Shown: positions 34,232 through 42,911, counted from the stretch's first letter. The stretch: DNA of 64,000 nucleotides from DAISKN01 sp964553925 (GCA_964553925.1 CAZKNR010000264.1:1-64000); one strand, 5' to 3'. The notes: generated from the letters alone by a model not told the origin. Program-made: numbers and translations.

Positions 34232-34891
34232 TCATCGAACGGCGGCCCGCGCCTCTTTCCGGGCGGCGACGAGCTTCTTGAAGAGCTCGACGGCGCTCGC
34301 GGCATCCGCGGCGTAGCCGTCGGCCCCGATGTCTTTACAGAATTGCGGGGTCACCGGCGCGCCCCCGACGGCGATCTTCACGTCGAGACCCTTACCGCGC
34401 ACTGTGTCGACCACCGTCTTCATGTAGATCATCGTCGTCGTGAGCAGAGCGCTCATCCCCAGGATCGCGGCGTCGTTGTCTTCGACCGCGCGAATGAACT
34501 CATCGGCGCTGGTGTCGGTCCCGAGGTCGACGATGGTGAACCCGGCGCCTTCCGCCATCATCCCCACCAGGTTCTTTCCGATGTCGTGGAGGTCGCCCTT
34601 CACCGTTCCCATGACGACCGTCCCCAGGCTTCCCGCGTCCTTGCGGTTGATGAGGAGGGGCCGAAGAACCGCCATTCCCGCTTTCATTGCCCGCGCCGCG
34701 AGGAGCACTTCGGGGACGAAGATGCGGTTGTGCTTGAAGTCCTCGCCCACGACCCGCATTCCGGCGATGAGGCCGTCCTCGAGGACTTCATCGACGTCGA
34801 GACCGAGGGCGAGCGCCTCCTCGGTCATGGCTTTGACTTCTTTGTGCTTCCCTTCGTAGAGGAGCTGGTTCATGAACGCGTAGTCCGTCAT
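34232..34891 (-). CDS. Corrinoid-binding methyl carrier protein
   Basis: A 219-residue protein like MtbC/MttC/MtaC. The helical cap (residues about 5-85) leads into a B12-binding Rossmann domain with the DxHxxG motif DLHDIG, His102 being the lower axial cobalt ligand. VGGAPVTPQFCKDIGADGYA ends the nucleotide-tail pocket. It carries the methyl group from the MttB-family enzyme to the homocysteine methyltransferase. It lies 5 bp after the MttB-family gene and 10 bp before the reactivase gene. Confidence 0.93.
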   Translation of the reverse strand: MTDYAFMNQLLYEGKHKEVKAMTEEALALGLDVDEVLEDGLIAGMRVVGEDFKHNRIFVPEVLLAARAMKAGMAVLRPLLINRKDAGSLGTVVMGTVKGDLHDIGKNLVGMMAEGAGFTIVDLGTDTSADEFIRAVEDNDAAILGMSALLTTTMIYMKTVVDTVRGKGLDVKIAVGGAPVTPQFCKDIGADGYAADAASAVELFKKLVAARKEARAAVR

Positions 34892-34896
34892 GGTGT

Positions 34897-36351
34897 TTAC
34901 TCGAAGGCGGGCAGACGAACGTTCTTGTCGTCCGCCGTCCTTTGGAACAGATCGCGGATCTGGAGATGGAGCTTCTCTTCGAGAGGCTCTACCTCGTAGT
35001 TTTCGAGACACTCGGCGATGACTCCCGCCGCGCGATCGCGAAACGTCTTTTCACCTTCCCCTCTCCACTGGTCCCAGTTCGTGCGGTCGATCATCGGGCC
35101 CGGCAGATACAGCTCCTCGGGCCAGTGCTCGAGGGTGTGCTCGGACATCATCAGGTGCTTGTCCCGCACCAGCTCGTCGATGAGAGGCTGGGTGGGGAGG
35201 TCATCCCGGACCTCGACGGGCCTCACGAAGCGCTTCGCGTGGGCCACGATCTCGTCGTCGAAGGTGAGCTTCTCGAGGCTGAAGCAGTTCACGTAATCCA
35301 GCATTCCCGGACCCGAGACGGAGTTGATGCCCGCGAGCGCCGCGAGAAAGGCCCCCGTTCCCGATTCGAAGCCTGCTTGAGGGTCGTTGAACTTGGAGTC
35401 CGAGAGCGCCATGTAGGCCTGACAGGGAAGCTTCAGATACTTCGCCACCTGGGCGTAGCCGCAGTAGACCTGGAGGGCTTCGACCGCGGTCATGGGGTTC
35501 GTCATGAGCCTCATGTGGAAGCTCGCGGGAGCGCCTCCGAAGAGAACGGGAGTTCCCGGGCGGATCTTCTGAGCGATGGCGAGACCGCTCACGACCTCCG
35601 CGGTGTGGAGCACGAGGGCTCCCACGGTGGTCGAGGGGGAGATCATCCCGAGGAGCAGCACGGGGACGATCTCTATCGGAATCCCCCACTCGGCGCAGTC
35701 GATGATGTTGCTGATGGGGTCCTCGCCCCAGCGAAGAGGGGTATTCGGGCAGCAGGTGAAGATCGACATCGGCTTTTTCACCAGATCTTCCCGGCCTGCG
35801 CGGAAGTAGCTCATGATCTCGCCCATCCGGGGAACCCCGTAGTGAGTGAAGGCGCCCGACACGATGGGCCGTTTCGAGAACGCGAGCACCATGTAGAGGC
35901 GCCAGGCGTCGGCGATGTCCTGGGGGATGTCCCTGGGGATGAAGGCGGTCGAGAGGTACGAGATGTTCTTGAGCCCGTCCGCGATCTTCACGTAGTCGAC
36001 GAAGTCTTTCGAATCCCCTTCGCGAATCTCCTGCGTCTTCCTGTCGAGGATTCGAAGCGCCGAGGACGCGGGAACGAAGTGGACGTTGTCTCCCTCGAGG
36101 GTGGCGGACGGATTCCCGTCCCGATCGTGAAGCGTGAGCGATGACGGCGCCGAGGCGAGAGCCTCGTCGAGAGCCTTTCGAGGAAACGTGATGCGGTGCG
36201 TCTCCTCGTTTCCCTGAAAGCCGACGTCGACGAGCCGCGCGAAGGCGTGCGGGTTCTCGACGAGGACGCCGGTCTTTTCCAGTACCGAGAGCGCCTCGTC
36301 GACGATCCTCGAGACCAGGGAGGACTCGAGGATTTCCATGCGAGCTCTCAT
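34897..36351 (-). CDS. MttB-family trimethylamine/quaternary amine methyltransferase
   Basis: A 484-residue MttB superfamily protein. Its reading frame is open throughout, with no internal amber codon, so it belongs to the non-pyrrolysine branch (the type that includes glycine betaine methyltransferase MtgB). Recognisable core segments are PASSALRILDRK, STAFIPRDIPQDIADAW, IFTCCPNTPLRW and FGGAPASFHMRLMTNPMTAVEA. It should demethylate a methylated amine and pass the methyl to the corrinoid protein. ATG 36351 overlaps the GcvT-like stop (ATGA). The substrate is inferred; glycine betaine, carnitine-like compounds or others are all possible. Confidence 0.9.
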   Translation of the reverse strand: MRARMEILESSLVSRIVDEALSVLEKTGVLVENPHAFARLVDVGFQGNEETHRITFPRKALDEALASAPSSLTLHDRDGNPSATLEGDNVHFVPASSALRILDRKTQEIREGDSKDFVDYVKIADGLKNISYLSTAFIPRDIPQDIADAWRLYMVLAFSKRPIVSGAFTHYGVPRMGEIMSYFRAGREDLVKKPMSIFTCCPNTPLRWGEDPISNIIDCAEWGIPIEIVPVLLLGMISPSTTVGALVLHTAEVVSGLAIAQKIRPGTPVLFGGAPASFHMRLMTNPMTAVEALQVYCGYAQVAKYLKLPCQAYMALSDSKFNDPQAGFESGTGAFLAALAGINSVSGPGMLDYVNCFSLEKLTFDDEIVAHAKRFVRPVEVRDDLPTQPLIDELVRDKHLMMSEHTLEHWPEELYLPGPMIDRTNWDQWRGEGEKTFRDRAAGVIAECLENYEVEPLEEKLHLQIRDLFQRTADDKNVRLPAFE

Positions 36352-37541
36352 GGGACGCTCCGCTTGCGTTCCGGATCGAAGAACGGGAGGGCTGCCACGT
36401 GAGCGTGGGCCCGCCTTCTCACGAACTCGATGGTGAACTCGAGATCGAGCGGAGTCCCTGGAGCCTCGTATCCGCGATCGACGGTCGCGAGGGCGATGAA
36501 CTTCTTCAGGAGCGTCGACCAGCCGCTCGACGTGGCCTTCCCCACCTGGCGGCCGCCGGAGTAGACGGGAACGCCTACCCGCGAGATCTCGTTCGTGAGC
36601 TGGGGCGCGAGCGCCTCGAGCGAGTAGAGCCGCTCGATCTCGCGAAACGTCACTTCTATCCCGACGAGGAAGCGCTCGGTGCCCTTCTTCTGCTCTTCGA
36701 CAAGCGCGGGCTTGCCGACGAAATGCGGCTTCTTGAGATTGACCGCCCAGCCCATGTTGATCTCGTAGGGGGACGATTTCTGGCCTTCGACAAAGACTTT
36801 CTCCGCGTTCCAGAAGTCGACGTCGATGAGCGGGAATCCCGCCTCGAGGCGCGCGCGGTCGAGAGCGACGATTCCCGCGGGCTCGAGACCGAGTCCTTCG
36901 CCCGCACCCGCGACCGCATCCCAGAGCTTTTCCGCGTGCGCGGCCGCAGCCCAAATCTCGTAGCCCAGATCTCCCGTATATCCCGTGCGGGTCACTACGG
37001 CGGGAACCCCCGAGAGCTCGGTTGTGCCGAGCCGGAAGAAGCCCAGCTTCGAAAGGTCCTTGCTCCAGATTCTCGCGAGGACCTCGCGGGAGCGCGGCCC
37101 CTGGAGAGCGAGCGCCGCGTATTTCTCCGAGACGTCTTCGATCTGGACGTCCATCCCTTCGGCGTTGAGACCGAACCAGACGAGTGACTGATCGGCGGCA
37201 CTCGCGCGAAAGTGGTCTTTCGCGAGCCTCTGGAAGCAGCCGTCCTGGATGACCTTCCCGCTCTCGTCGCACCAGGCGGCGTAGAGGACCTGCCCGATCT
37301 GACACTTCGAGGCGTTGCGGGTGATCAGGCGGTCGACCAGGCGCATCGCGTCCGGCCCCTCGATGTCGTACTTATAAAGAGGAGAGACGTCGATGAGGCC
37401 GGCACCGTTGCGGATTGCGTGGTACTCCGGATCGTGGAAGTCGTCGTACGCGACGGCGACGAAATACCCCGACCACTGCTTCCAGCGAAGACTGGTACAC
37501 AAGGGCTCGGTTCGGGAATGAAATGGGGTGCCGACGGCCAT
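36348..37541 (-). CDS. GcvT-like aminomethyltransferase
   Basis: A 397-residue protein of the glycine-cleavage T protein/dimethylglycine dehydrogenase C-domain fold. GLIDVSPLYKYDIEG, LQGPRSREVL, GVPAVVTRTGYTGDLGYEIW and DRARLEAGFPLIDVDF match the family. These enzymes move one-carbon units between amines and tetrahydrofolate. It opens the operon (GGAGG 9 nt upstream of ATG 37541) and is coupled to the MttB-family gene by a 4-bp overlap. It could process the dimethylamine product or link the system to THF; no dehydrogenase domain is fused. Confidence 0.88.
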   Translation of the reverse strand: MAVGTPFHSRTEPLCTSLRWKQWSGYFVAVAYDDFHDPEYHAIRNGAGLIDVSPLYKYDIEGPDAMRLVDRLITRNASKCQIGQVLYAAWCDESGKVIQDGCFQRLAKDHFRASAADQSLVWFGLNAEGMDVQIEDVSEKYAALALQGPRSREVLARIWSKDLSKLGFFRLGTTELSGVPAVVTRTGYTGDLGYEIWAAAAHAEKLWDAVAGAGEGLGLEPAGIVALDRARLEAGFPLIDVDFWNAEKVFVEGQKSSPYEINMGWAVNLKKPHFVGKPALVEEQKKGTERFLVGIEVTFREIERLYSLEALAPQLTNEISRVGVPVYSGGRQVGKATSSGWSTLLKKFIALATVDRGYEAPGTPLDLEFTIEFVRRRAHAHVAALPFFDPERKRSVP

Positions 37542-37567
37542 CTAGACAAACCTCCGCAACTCGAGTC

Positions 37568-37597
37568 AGTGTACTTTGCTTTCTGTCCACATTGCAA
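37568..37597 (-). promoter_or_regulatory. Promoter of methyl-transfer operon
   Basis: Minus-strand -35 TTGCAA (37592-37597), 18-bp spacer, -10 TACACT (37568-37573), with a leader of about 20 nt holding GGAGG. It interleaves with the divergent promoter of the oxidoreductase pair. Confidence 0.5.
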
Positions 37598-37603
37598 TAT
37601 GAT
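37576..37603 (+). promoter_or_regulatory. Promoter of oxidoreductase pair
   Basis: -35 TTGCTT (37576-37581), 16-bp spacer, -10 TATGAT (37598-37603), then 10 nt to ATG 37614, so nearly leaderless. It overlaps the -35 of the divergent methyl-transfer operon, so the two may be co-regulated. Confidence 0.5.
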
Positions 37604-37613
37604 AGGTCACAAT

Positions 37614-39191
37614 ATGGGCAAATACGACTGCATCGTCATCGGTGCGGGTCATAACGGCCTGGTCGCTGCTGCTTACCTGGCTCGAGCGGGGAAAAAAGTC
37701 GTCGTTCTCGAGAAGCGCGATCTCATCGGCGGGGCGACCGTCACCGAGGAGATCATCCCTGGGTTCAAGTTCACCGTGTTCTCCTATGTGGTGAGCCTGC
37801 TGCGTCCGGAGATCATCGAAGAGCTGGAGCTGGCGAAACACGGCCTTCAGCTACTTTCGCTCGACGGCACGTTCACCCCGCTTCCCGACGGGCGCTATCT
37901 CGCGCGCTGGCACGACTCTGAGAAAACGCGCATGGAAATCGCGCGCTTCTCGCGAAAGGACGCCGACAACTACGGGCGGTTCGGCCTCCACATGCACCAC
38001 ATGGCGCGGGCGGTGAGAGAGTTCCTGATGATGCGGCCGCCGGAGCCGACGTCTCTTCGTCCCTCGGATCTCGCGGGATTCAATCAGCTTGCGAAGCACA
38101 TCAAGAGCCTCGGCAACCGCCGTTTCTACGATCTCGCGCGTCTCATGACCTCGTCCGCCGCCGACTACCTCGACCGGTGGTTCGAGTGCGATCCTCTGAA
38201 AGCGACGATGTCCGCGAGCGGCATCATCGGAACGTTTCTCTCCCCTCGCTCTCCCGGCTCAGCCTACGTTCTCCTCCATCACTATATGGGGGAGATCGAC
38301 GGCGTCTCCCGCTCCTGGGGTTTCGCCAAAGGAGGCATGGGCTCGGTCGCGAACGCTCTGGCCTCGTCGGCCCGGAGCCTCGGAGCCGAGATTCGCACCG
38401 GCGCGGGTATCGCCCGGGTCCTGACCCGGAACGGCCGGGCGACGGGCGTGGTTCTCGAGAGTGGCGAGGAGATCCAGGCGGATCAGGTGGCCTCGAGCGC
38501 CGATCCCAAGAGGACGTTTCTCAAGATGGTGGAGGAGAAGGATCTGCCGGCGGATTTCGTCGCCGACGTGAAGCGTTTCAAGATCCGCGGCTCCTCGGGA
38601 AAGGTGAACCTCGCTCTTTCGGAGCTTCCGAGCTTCACCTGTCTTCCGGGAGAGGGACCGCACCTGAAAGGAGCCATCTCCATCAGCCCGAGCATGGACT
38701 ACATCGAGCGGGCGTACGACGAGGCGAAGTACGGAGACTTCTCGAGCAAACCCTACATGGACGTGATGATTCCCTCGACCATCGATCCCTCGATGGCGCC
38801 TCCCGGAAAGCACGTGATGTCCATCTTCGTGCAGTACGCCCCGTATCGGCTGAGAGAGGGCACCTGGGAGCAGAAGCGTGAGGCGTTCGGAGATGCCGTC
38901 GTCGACACTCTCTCGGAGTACGCGCCCAACCTGAAGAAGGCCATCATCGGGCGCCAGGTGCTCTCGCCCTGGGACATGGAGCAGAAGATAGGCCTCACCG
39001 AGGGGAACATCTTCCACGGCGAGCTCAGCCTCGATCAGCTCTTCTTCTTGCGGCCCGTCGCCGGCTGGGCCCAGTTCCGGACCCCCATCGACGGACTTTA
39101 TCTCGCGGGCTCGGGCGCCCATCCGGGTGGCGGCGTCATGGGTGCTCCCGGAAAGCTCGCCGCGCTCGAAATGCTGAAGGACGCATCATGA
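37614..39191 (+). CDS. FAD-dependent oxidoreductase (phytoene desaturase/PYROXD2-like) 1
   Basis: A 525-residue NAD(P)/FAD oxidoreductase. The N-terminal dinucleotide fold has VIGAGHNGLVAAAYLARAGK followed by VVVLEKRDLIGGATVTEE. The C-terminal FAD signature is GLYLAGSGAHPGGGVMG. This is the phytoene desaturase/amine oxidase-like group that includes PYROXD2. ATG 37614 is preferred over ATG 37599, which lies inside the -10 box. It is coupled to a paralogue by a 4-bp overlap and diverges from the corrinoid operon. Substrate unknown; no carotenoid genes are nearby, so carotenoid work is not supported. Confidence 0.88.
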   Translation: MGKYDCIVIGAGHNGLVAAAYLARAGKKVVVLEKRDLIGGATVTEEIIPGFKFTVFSYVVSLLRPEIIEELELAKHGLQLLSLDGTFTPLPDGRYLARWHDSEKTRMEIARFSRKDADNYGRFGLHMHHMARAVREFLMMRPPEPTSLRPSDLAGFNQLAKHIKSLGNRRFYDLARLMTSSAADYLDRWFECDPLKATMSASGIIGTFLSPRSPGSAYVLLHHYMGEIDGVSRSWGFAKGGMGSVANALASSARSLGAEIRTGAGIARVLTRNGRATGVVLESGEEIQADQVASSADPKRTFLKMVEEKDLPADFVADVKRFKIRGSSGKVNLALSELPSFTCLPGEGPHLKGAISISPSMDYIERAYDEAKYGDFSSKPYMDVMIPSTIDPSMAPPGKHVMSIFVQYAPYRLREGTWEQKREAFGDAVVDTLSEYAPNLKKAIIGRQVLSPWDMEQKIGLTEGNIFHGELSLDQLFFLRPVAGWAQFRTPIDGLYLAGSGAHPGGGVMGAPGKLAALEMLKDAS

Positions 39192-40747
39192 CCGACGCCA
39201 TCGTCATCGGTTCGGGCGCGAACGGACTCACCGCCGCTTCCTATCTCGCCCGCGCGGGGATGAAAGTCCTGGTGCTGGAAAAGAGGAACGCGATCGGGGG
39301 CCTCACCTCGACCGAAGAGTTCGCGCCGGGTTTTCGCGCTTCGGTCGGACCGGACAACTGCGGGCTTCTCCTGCCCCAGGTAATCGCGGACCTCGATCTC
39401 GAGCGGCATGGTCTCGAGCTCGCAACGCTCGATCCCGTGGTCTTCGCCCCCTCCCGCGAGGGCTCGGGTCTTCTTCTCCACAAAGACGCGGCAGTGAGTG
39501 CTTCGGAGATCCGGAAGTATTCCGCGAAAGATGCCGAGGCTTACCCCCGGTTCACGGAGCTCGTCGAGAAGATCTCGGGCTTCTTGAAACCGCTTTTTTC
39601 GAAGCCGGCGCCGCAGCCGTCGATCGAGACCGGGGCGGACCTCCTCGAGCTTTTGCGGCTCGGCTGGGGTTTCCGTCAGCTCGGAGCCCGGCCGATGCAC
39701 GAGCTCCTGAGGATCCTTCCGATGGGGCTCGAGGACTTCCTCAGCGAATGGTTCGAGCACCCTCTGGTGAAAGCGGCCGTCGCCGCCGGCGCACTCGAAG
39801 GCGTCTGCCTCGGGGCGAAGGCGTCGGGAACGTCGGCTCTCTATCTGTATCAGAACCTGTCCCCTCGAAAGCTCGCACGCGGCGGCTCGGGAGGCGTCAC
39901 CCAGGCCCTCGCGAAGTCCCTCGAGGCGCGCGGAGGCACGATTCGCACGGGCGCCCGTGTTTCGCGGCTCCTCGTCGAGAACGGGCGCGCGGCCGGAGTC
40001 ACCCTCGAGAATGGCGAGTCCCTTCGCGCTTCCGTGGTTTTGTCGGGACTCGCTCCCCGGACGACGTTTCGCGAAATTGGCAGCCCGACGGACCTTCCGC
40101 CGAGCTTCGTCTCCGAGATTGACAAGATCCGCTACCGCGGCGTCACCGCGAAGCTGAACCTCGCGGTTTCGGAGCTTCCCGACTTTCGCTGCCGGCCGGG
40201 GAAAGAAGCGGCACCTCATCACCGCGCGCTCATTCAGATTGGCGAGAGCCTCGACGACTACGAGCGCGCCTACGATGCGGCGAAGTACGGAAAGTTCTCG
40301 GAGAGACCTCTTCTCACGGCGGTCATTCCCTCGCTGGTCGACCGCGGCCTCGCCCCCGAGGGAAAGCACGTGGTGAGCGTCACTGCTCAGTTCGCTCCTT
40401 ACCGTTTGCGGGAGGGGAGCTGGGCGAGCTCGAAAGACGCCCTGACCGGTGCGATCCTGGATCGGCTCTCGGAATACGCACCCAACGTCAAGGGCTCGGT
40501 CCTCCACCATCGCCTCTGGACCCCGGAGGACTACGAGCGCGAGCTCGGGCTTCCCGAGGGAAACTGGCACCAGGGCGAGATGGCGCTCGATCAGATGTTC
40601 TTCATGCGCCCCGTGCCTGGCTGGTCCCGTTACGAGACACCAATCGTTGGCCTCTATCTCGCGGGGGCCGCTACCCATCCCGGCGGCGGCATCACGGGAG
40701 CCTGCGGAGCGAACGCCGCGCAACGGGTAATCAAGAACCGCGCCTGA
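39188..40747 (+). CDS. FAD-dependent oxidoreductase (phytoene desaturase/PYROXD2-like) 2
   Basis: A 519-residue paralogue of the preceding gene, colinear along its length: VIGSGANGLTAASYLARAGM at the N-terminus, VLVLEKRNAIGGLTSTEE, RYRGVTAKLNLAVSELP in the middle, and GLYLAGAATHPGGGITG at the end. The tandem, coupled arrangement (ATGA 39188-39191) suggests a heterodimer or two steps of one pathway. The middle region (residues about 130-200) differs most, so substrate preference may differ. Confidence 0.88.
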   Translation: MTDAIVIGSGANGLTAASYLARAGMKVLVLEKRNAIGGLTSTEEFAPGFRASVGPDNCGLLLPQVIADLDLERHGLELATLDPVVFAPSREGSGLLLHKDAAVSASEIRKYSAKDAEAYPRFTELVEKISGFLKPLFSKPAPQPSIETGADLLELLRLGWGFRQLGARPMHELLRILPMGLEDFLSEWFEHPLVKAAVAAGALEGVCLGAKASGTSALYLYQNLSPRKLARGGSGGVTQALAKSLEARGGTIRTGARVSRLLVENGRAAGVTLENGESLRASVVLSGLAPRTTFREIGSPTDLPPSFVSEIDKIRYRGVTAKLNLAVSELPDFRCRPGKEAAPHHRALIQIGESLDDYERAYDAAKYGKFSERPLLTAVIPSLVDRGLAPEGKHVVSVTAQFAPYRLREGSWASSKDALTGAILDRLSEYAPNVKGSVLHHRLWTPEDYERELGLPEGNWHQGEMALDQMFFMRPVPGWSRYETPIVGLYLAGAATHPGGGITGACGANAAQRVIKNRA

Positions 40748-40768
40748 TCCACCCCCGATACTCATAGA

Positions 40769-40784
40769 CACGTTGACAAACGTG
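40769..40784 (+). promoter_or_regulatory. Inverted repeat and -35-like box upstream of Thr-rich protein
   Basis: CACGTT-GACA-AACGTG (40769-40784) contains TTGACA at 40773-40778, but no fair -10 follows at 16-18 bp. It may be a regulator site. The region up to 40832 holds a good ribosome site (GGAGG) for the TTG start. Confidence 0.35.
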
Positions 40785-40832
40785 CGAGCCCGGTGCCACG
40801 ATGGGCTTTCCCCCCAAGCGGAGGCGTGTCGG

Positions 40833-42668
40833 TTGAAGCAGTTTGGATGTTTTTTGCCCTTGATGCTCGTTTGTAGCGGGGTTGCTCTTGGAGCCCAGGG
40901 TGAGGTCGAGATCGTCCACGATCCGATCGAATGCTGGCCCGTAGATCAGTTCCTGCTGATCCAATCCTCGTTCGTGCCTCCCGAAGACATCCAGACCGCC
41001 AAGTTCTATTTCCGCTCCACGGCGCACCCGGATTACTACTACGTCGAGCTCACGCTCGGCCCGCAGGGAGGCCGCACCATCGCGCCGAAGGCGGAAGCAA
41101 ACACCCCGGGAGTCACCTCCTACCTCGAGCTCGTCACCCGGAGCTACACCGCCTTTCGAACCGAGGAGCGAACCGTCCCGGTCGCCTCGGGAGACGAGTG
41201 CAAGAGGCGCGACCCCGAGACCGCCTACTATACCGGGGAGAATCCGGACATCGCCGTCGGAGCCACCCGTGCCGGGGCGACCCCGATGCCGCCCGGATTC
41301 CAGGCAGACGGCATCTCGCGCTTCATGAACGTCATTGGGACGGAGGGCGCGACCGCGGGCGGGGGAATCAGCGGAAAGACCCTCGGCATCATCGGCGGCG
41401 CCGGAGGCGCGGGGGCGGCGCTCCTGCTGCTCGGCGGCGGATCGGACACGACCACGACGGGTCCGGTCGGCGGAATCACCACGTCAAGCCCATCGAGCTC
41501 ATCGACCTCGACTGCGATCGGTTCCGGCTCGTCGACAACCACGACGTCTACGGGTGGCGGAGGCGGCTCGACGACGACGGTCGGGGGCGGCGGCTCGACG
41601 ACCACTACTACCGTCGTGGGTGGTACGACGACGACAATCCCGGGGTCAACCACGACCACCGTCGTGGGCGGCTCGACGACAACCACTTCGACTGGGTCGT
41701 CCACCACGACGAGCATCGGCAGCTCCACGACGACATCGGCGGGATCGTCGTCAACGACCGCGGGTTCCAGCACGACCACCGCAGGTTCGACGACCACCAC
41801 CACTACCGCGCCAACCACGACGACTACGGCCGGTTCGACGACCACGGTCTCGACCAGCACGACCACGAGTGTCCCGTCGACCACCACGAGCGCCCCCACC
41901 ACGACAACCACGGCGGCGGGAGCGAGTTTCAGCATCACGAAGAGCGCCAGCGGACCTGCTGTGCGAGGGGGGAGCTTCGTCTACACAATCACCGTCACAA
42001 ACAATGGGCCCGGCACGGCCAATAACGTGCTTATGCGCGATGACCTTCCGCCTCAGGTAACCGTCAATGGGACGGCGGGAGGCTGTTCCGGTGGAACCAG
42101 CCCCATCCAATGTGGCTGGGGGACGATGACGAATGGCCAACAGCGGGTCGCGCAGATCGACGTCGGCGTCCCTTCTGGAACACCCATCGGAACTGTGCTC
42201 ACTAACAACGCCACTGTGTACTGGCAGGATCCCACCCTCAAGAGTGCGTCGACGAGCCTCAACTCGACGGTAAACAGCTTGCGGACGGATGTGGCGTCTG
42301 AGCTTCAACTCACCTACAGGAGCTTCCTCGACCTACCCCCAGCTGACGGACGGGTTCGCGGCAGAATCGTGGTGAATGGGTCGCAAGCCAGGGAGACGGA
42401 CAACTCGGGCCCGCAAACGAATCGCGGCCCGGCAAGCAGCGGTACGAACCGCATCGAAGCCTTTGTCGAAGACTCGGGCAACCGGCGAGGCGCGTGGCAA
42501 TTTGACTTCAGCGAATCACCCGGGTTTCAAGCGGGGAGCATTCGAGTGGAGTCCGGCGAAGCGCGGGCCGTGACCGGTTCGTCGGTCGTCTTCGCCGTGG
42601 GTACCGGGACTGGCCCAATCCGATTCACCTTCTCCCTGGCGGAAGAGGGCGAGCGGAGACGTCGCTAG
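40833..42668 (+). CDS. Secreted Thr/Ser-rich surface protein with DUF11 domain
   Basis: A 611-residue protein. TTG 40833 is chosen because GGAGG lies 8 nt upstream and a signal peptide (FGCFLPLMLVCSGVALGA) follows directly. Residues about 25-190 form a compact domain with a few Cys. A Gly/Ala/Leu-rich hydrophobic stretch (GIIGGAGGAGAALLLLGGG) lies at about 188-206. A 160-residue Thr/Ser/Gly stalk follows, then a DUF11-type domain (FSITKSASGP, YTITVTNNGPGTANNV), then a beta-rich tail. The stalk could be O-glycosylated. It has no PEP-CTERM or LPxTG-like tail. Confidence 0.75.
   Translation: MKQFGCFLPLMLVCSGVALGAQGEVEIVHDPIECWPVDQFLLIQSSFVPPEDIQTAKFYFRSTAHPDYYYVELTLGPQGGRTIAPKAEANTPGVTSYLELVTRSYTAFRTEERTVPVASGDECKRRDPETAYYTGENPDIAVGATRAGATPMPPGFQADGISRFMNVIGTEGATAGGGISGKTLGIIGGAGGAGAALLLLGGGSDTTTTGPVGGITTSSPSSSSTSTAIGSGSSTTTTSTGGGGGSTTTVGGGGSTTTTTVVGGTTTTIPGSTTTTVVGGSTTTTSTGSSTTTSIGSSTTTSAGSSSTTAGSSTTTAGSTTTTTTAPTTTTTAGSTTTVSTSTTTSVPSTTTSAPTTTTTAAGASFSITKSASGPAVRGGSFVYTITVTNNGPGTANNVLMRDDLPPQVTVNGTAGGCSGGTSPIQCGWGTMTNGQQRVAQIDVGVPSGTPIGTVLTNNATVYWQDPTLKSASTSLNSTVNSLRTDVASELQLTYRSFLDLPPADGRVRGRIVVNGSQARETDNSGPQTNRGPASSGTNRIEAFVEDSGNRRGAWQFDFSESPGFQAGSIRVESGEARAVTGSSVVFAVGTGTGPIRFTFSLAEEGERRRR
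41446..41925 (+). repeat. Thr/Ser/Gly low-complexity stalk
   Basis: About 480 bp of degenerate short repeats, mainly ACC/ACG/TCG/GGC codons, encoding runs of Thr with Ser and Gly. It produces open frames in all three forward frames and a Val-rich antisense frame, all of which are shadows. Confidence 0.85.
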
Positions 42669-42911
42669 CCCATCCCGCAATACCCCACCCAAGGGCTGGG
42701 AACCGTCAGATCCCTTGACGGTGCCCCACGCGAAGCTAACCCGCTAAAAGCAAACGAAGATACCCCGGGGCACGCCCCTTAGGTGTCGGCCGGGATTACA
42801 AACACCGGGTCGGAGTAGCGGTTGCCGTGGCTCCGACCGACGGACGGTCGCGGGCGTCATTCAACTGAAACTAAAGGCATTACTGCCATTCTGCAGGGTC
42901 TACTTTCGGGA
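42669..42911. other. Structured intergenic region upstream of PEP-CTERM gene
   Basis: This non-coding stretch holds a 7-bp hairpin at 42702-42722 (33 nt past the upstream stop, no U-tract) and an inverted repeat GGTCGGAG/CTCCGACC at 42808-42838. The latter sits 75-105 bp before a sigma-54 promoter, where enhancer-binding protein sites usually lie. No known riboswitch could be assigned with confidence. Confidence 0.5.

Noticed and set aside
40783..40798. Minus-strand sigma-54-like site (TGGCAC-N5-TCGCA)
   Set aside because: It points back into the end of the oxidoreductase gene with no gene to transcribe, and the -12 element is imperfect.
42700..42840. c-di-GMP (GEMM) riboswitch
   Set aside because: Some words resemble it, but the two GCAAA-containing loops and paired stems of the consensus cannot be aligned; it also lies upstream of a sigma-54 start.
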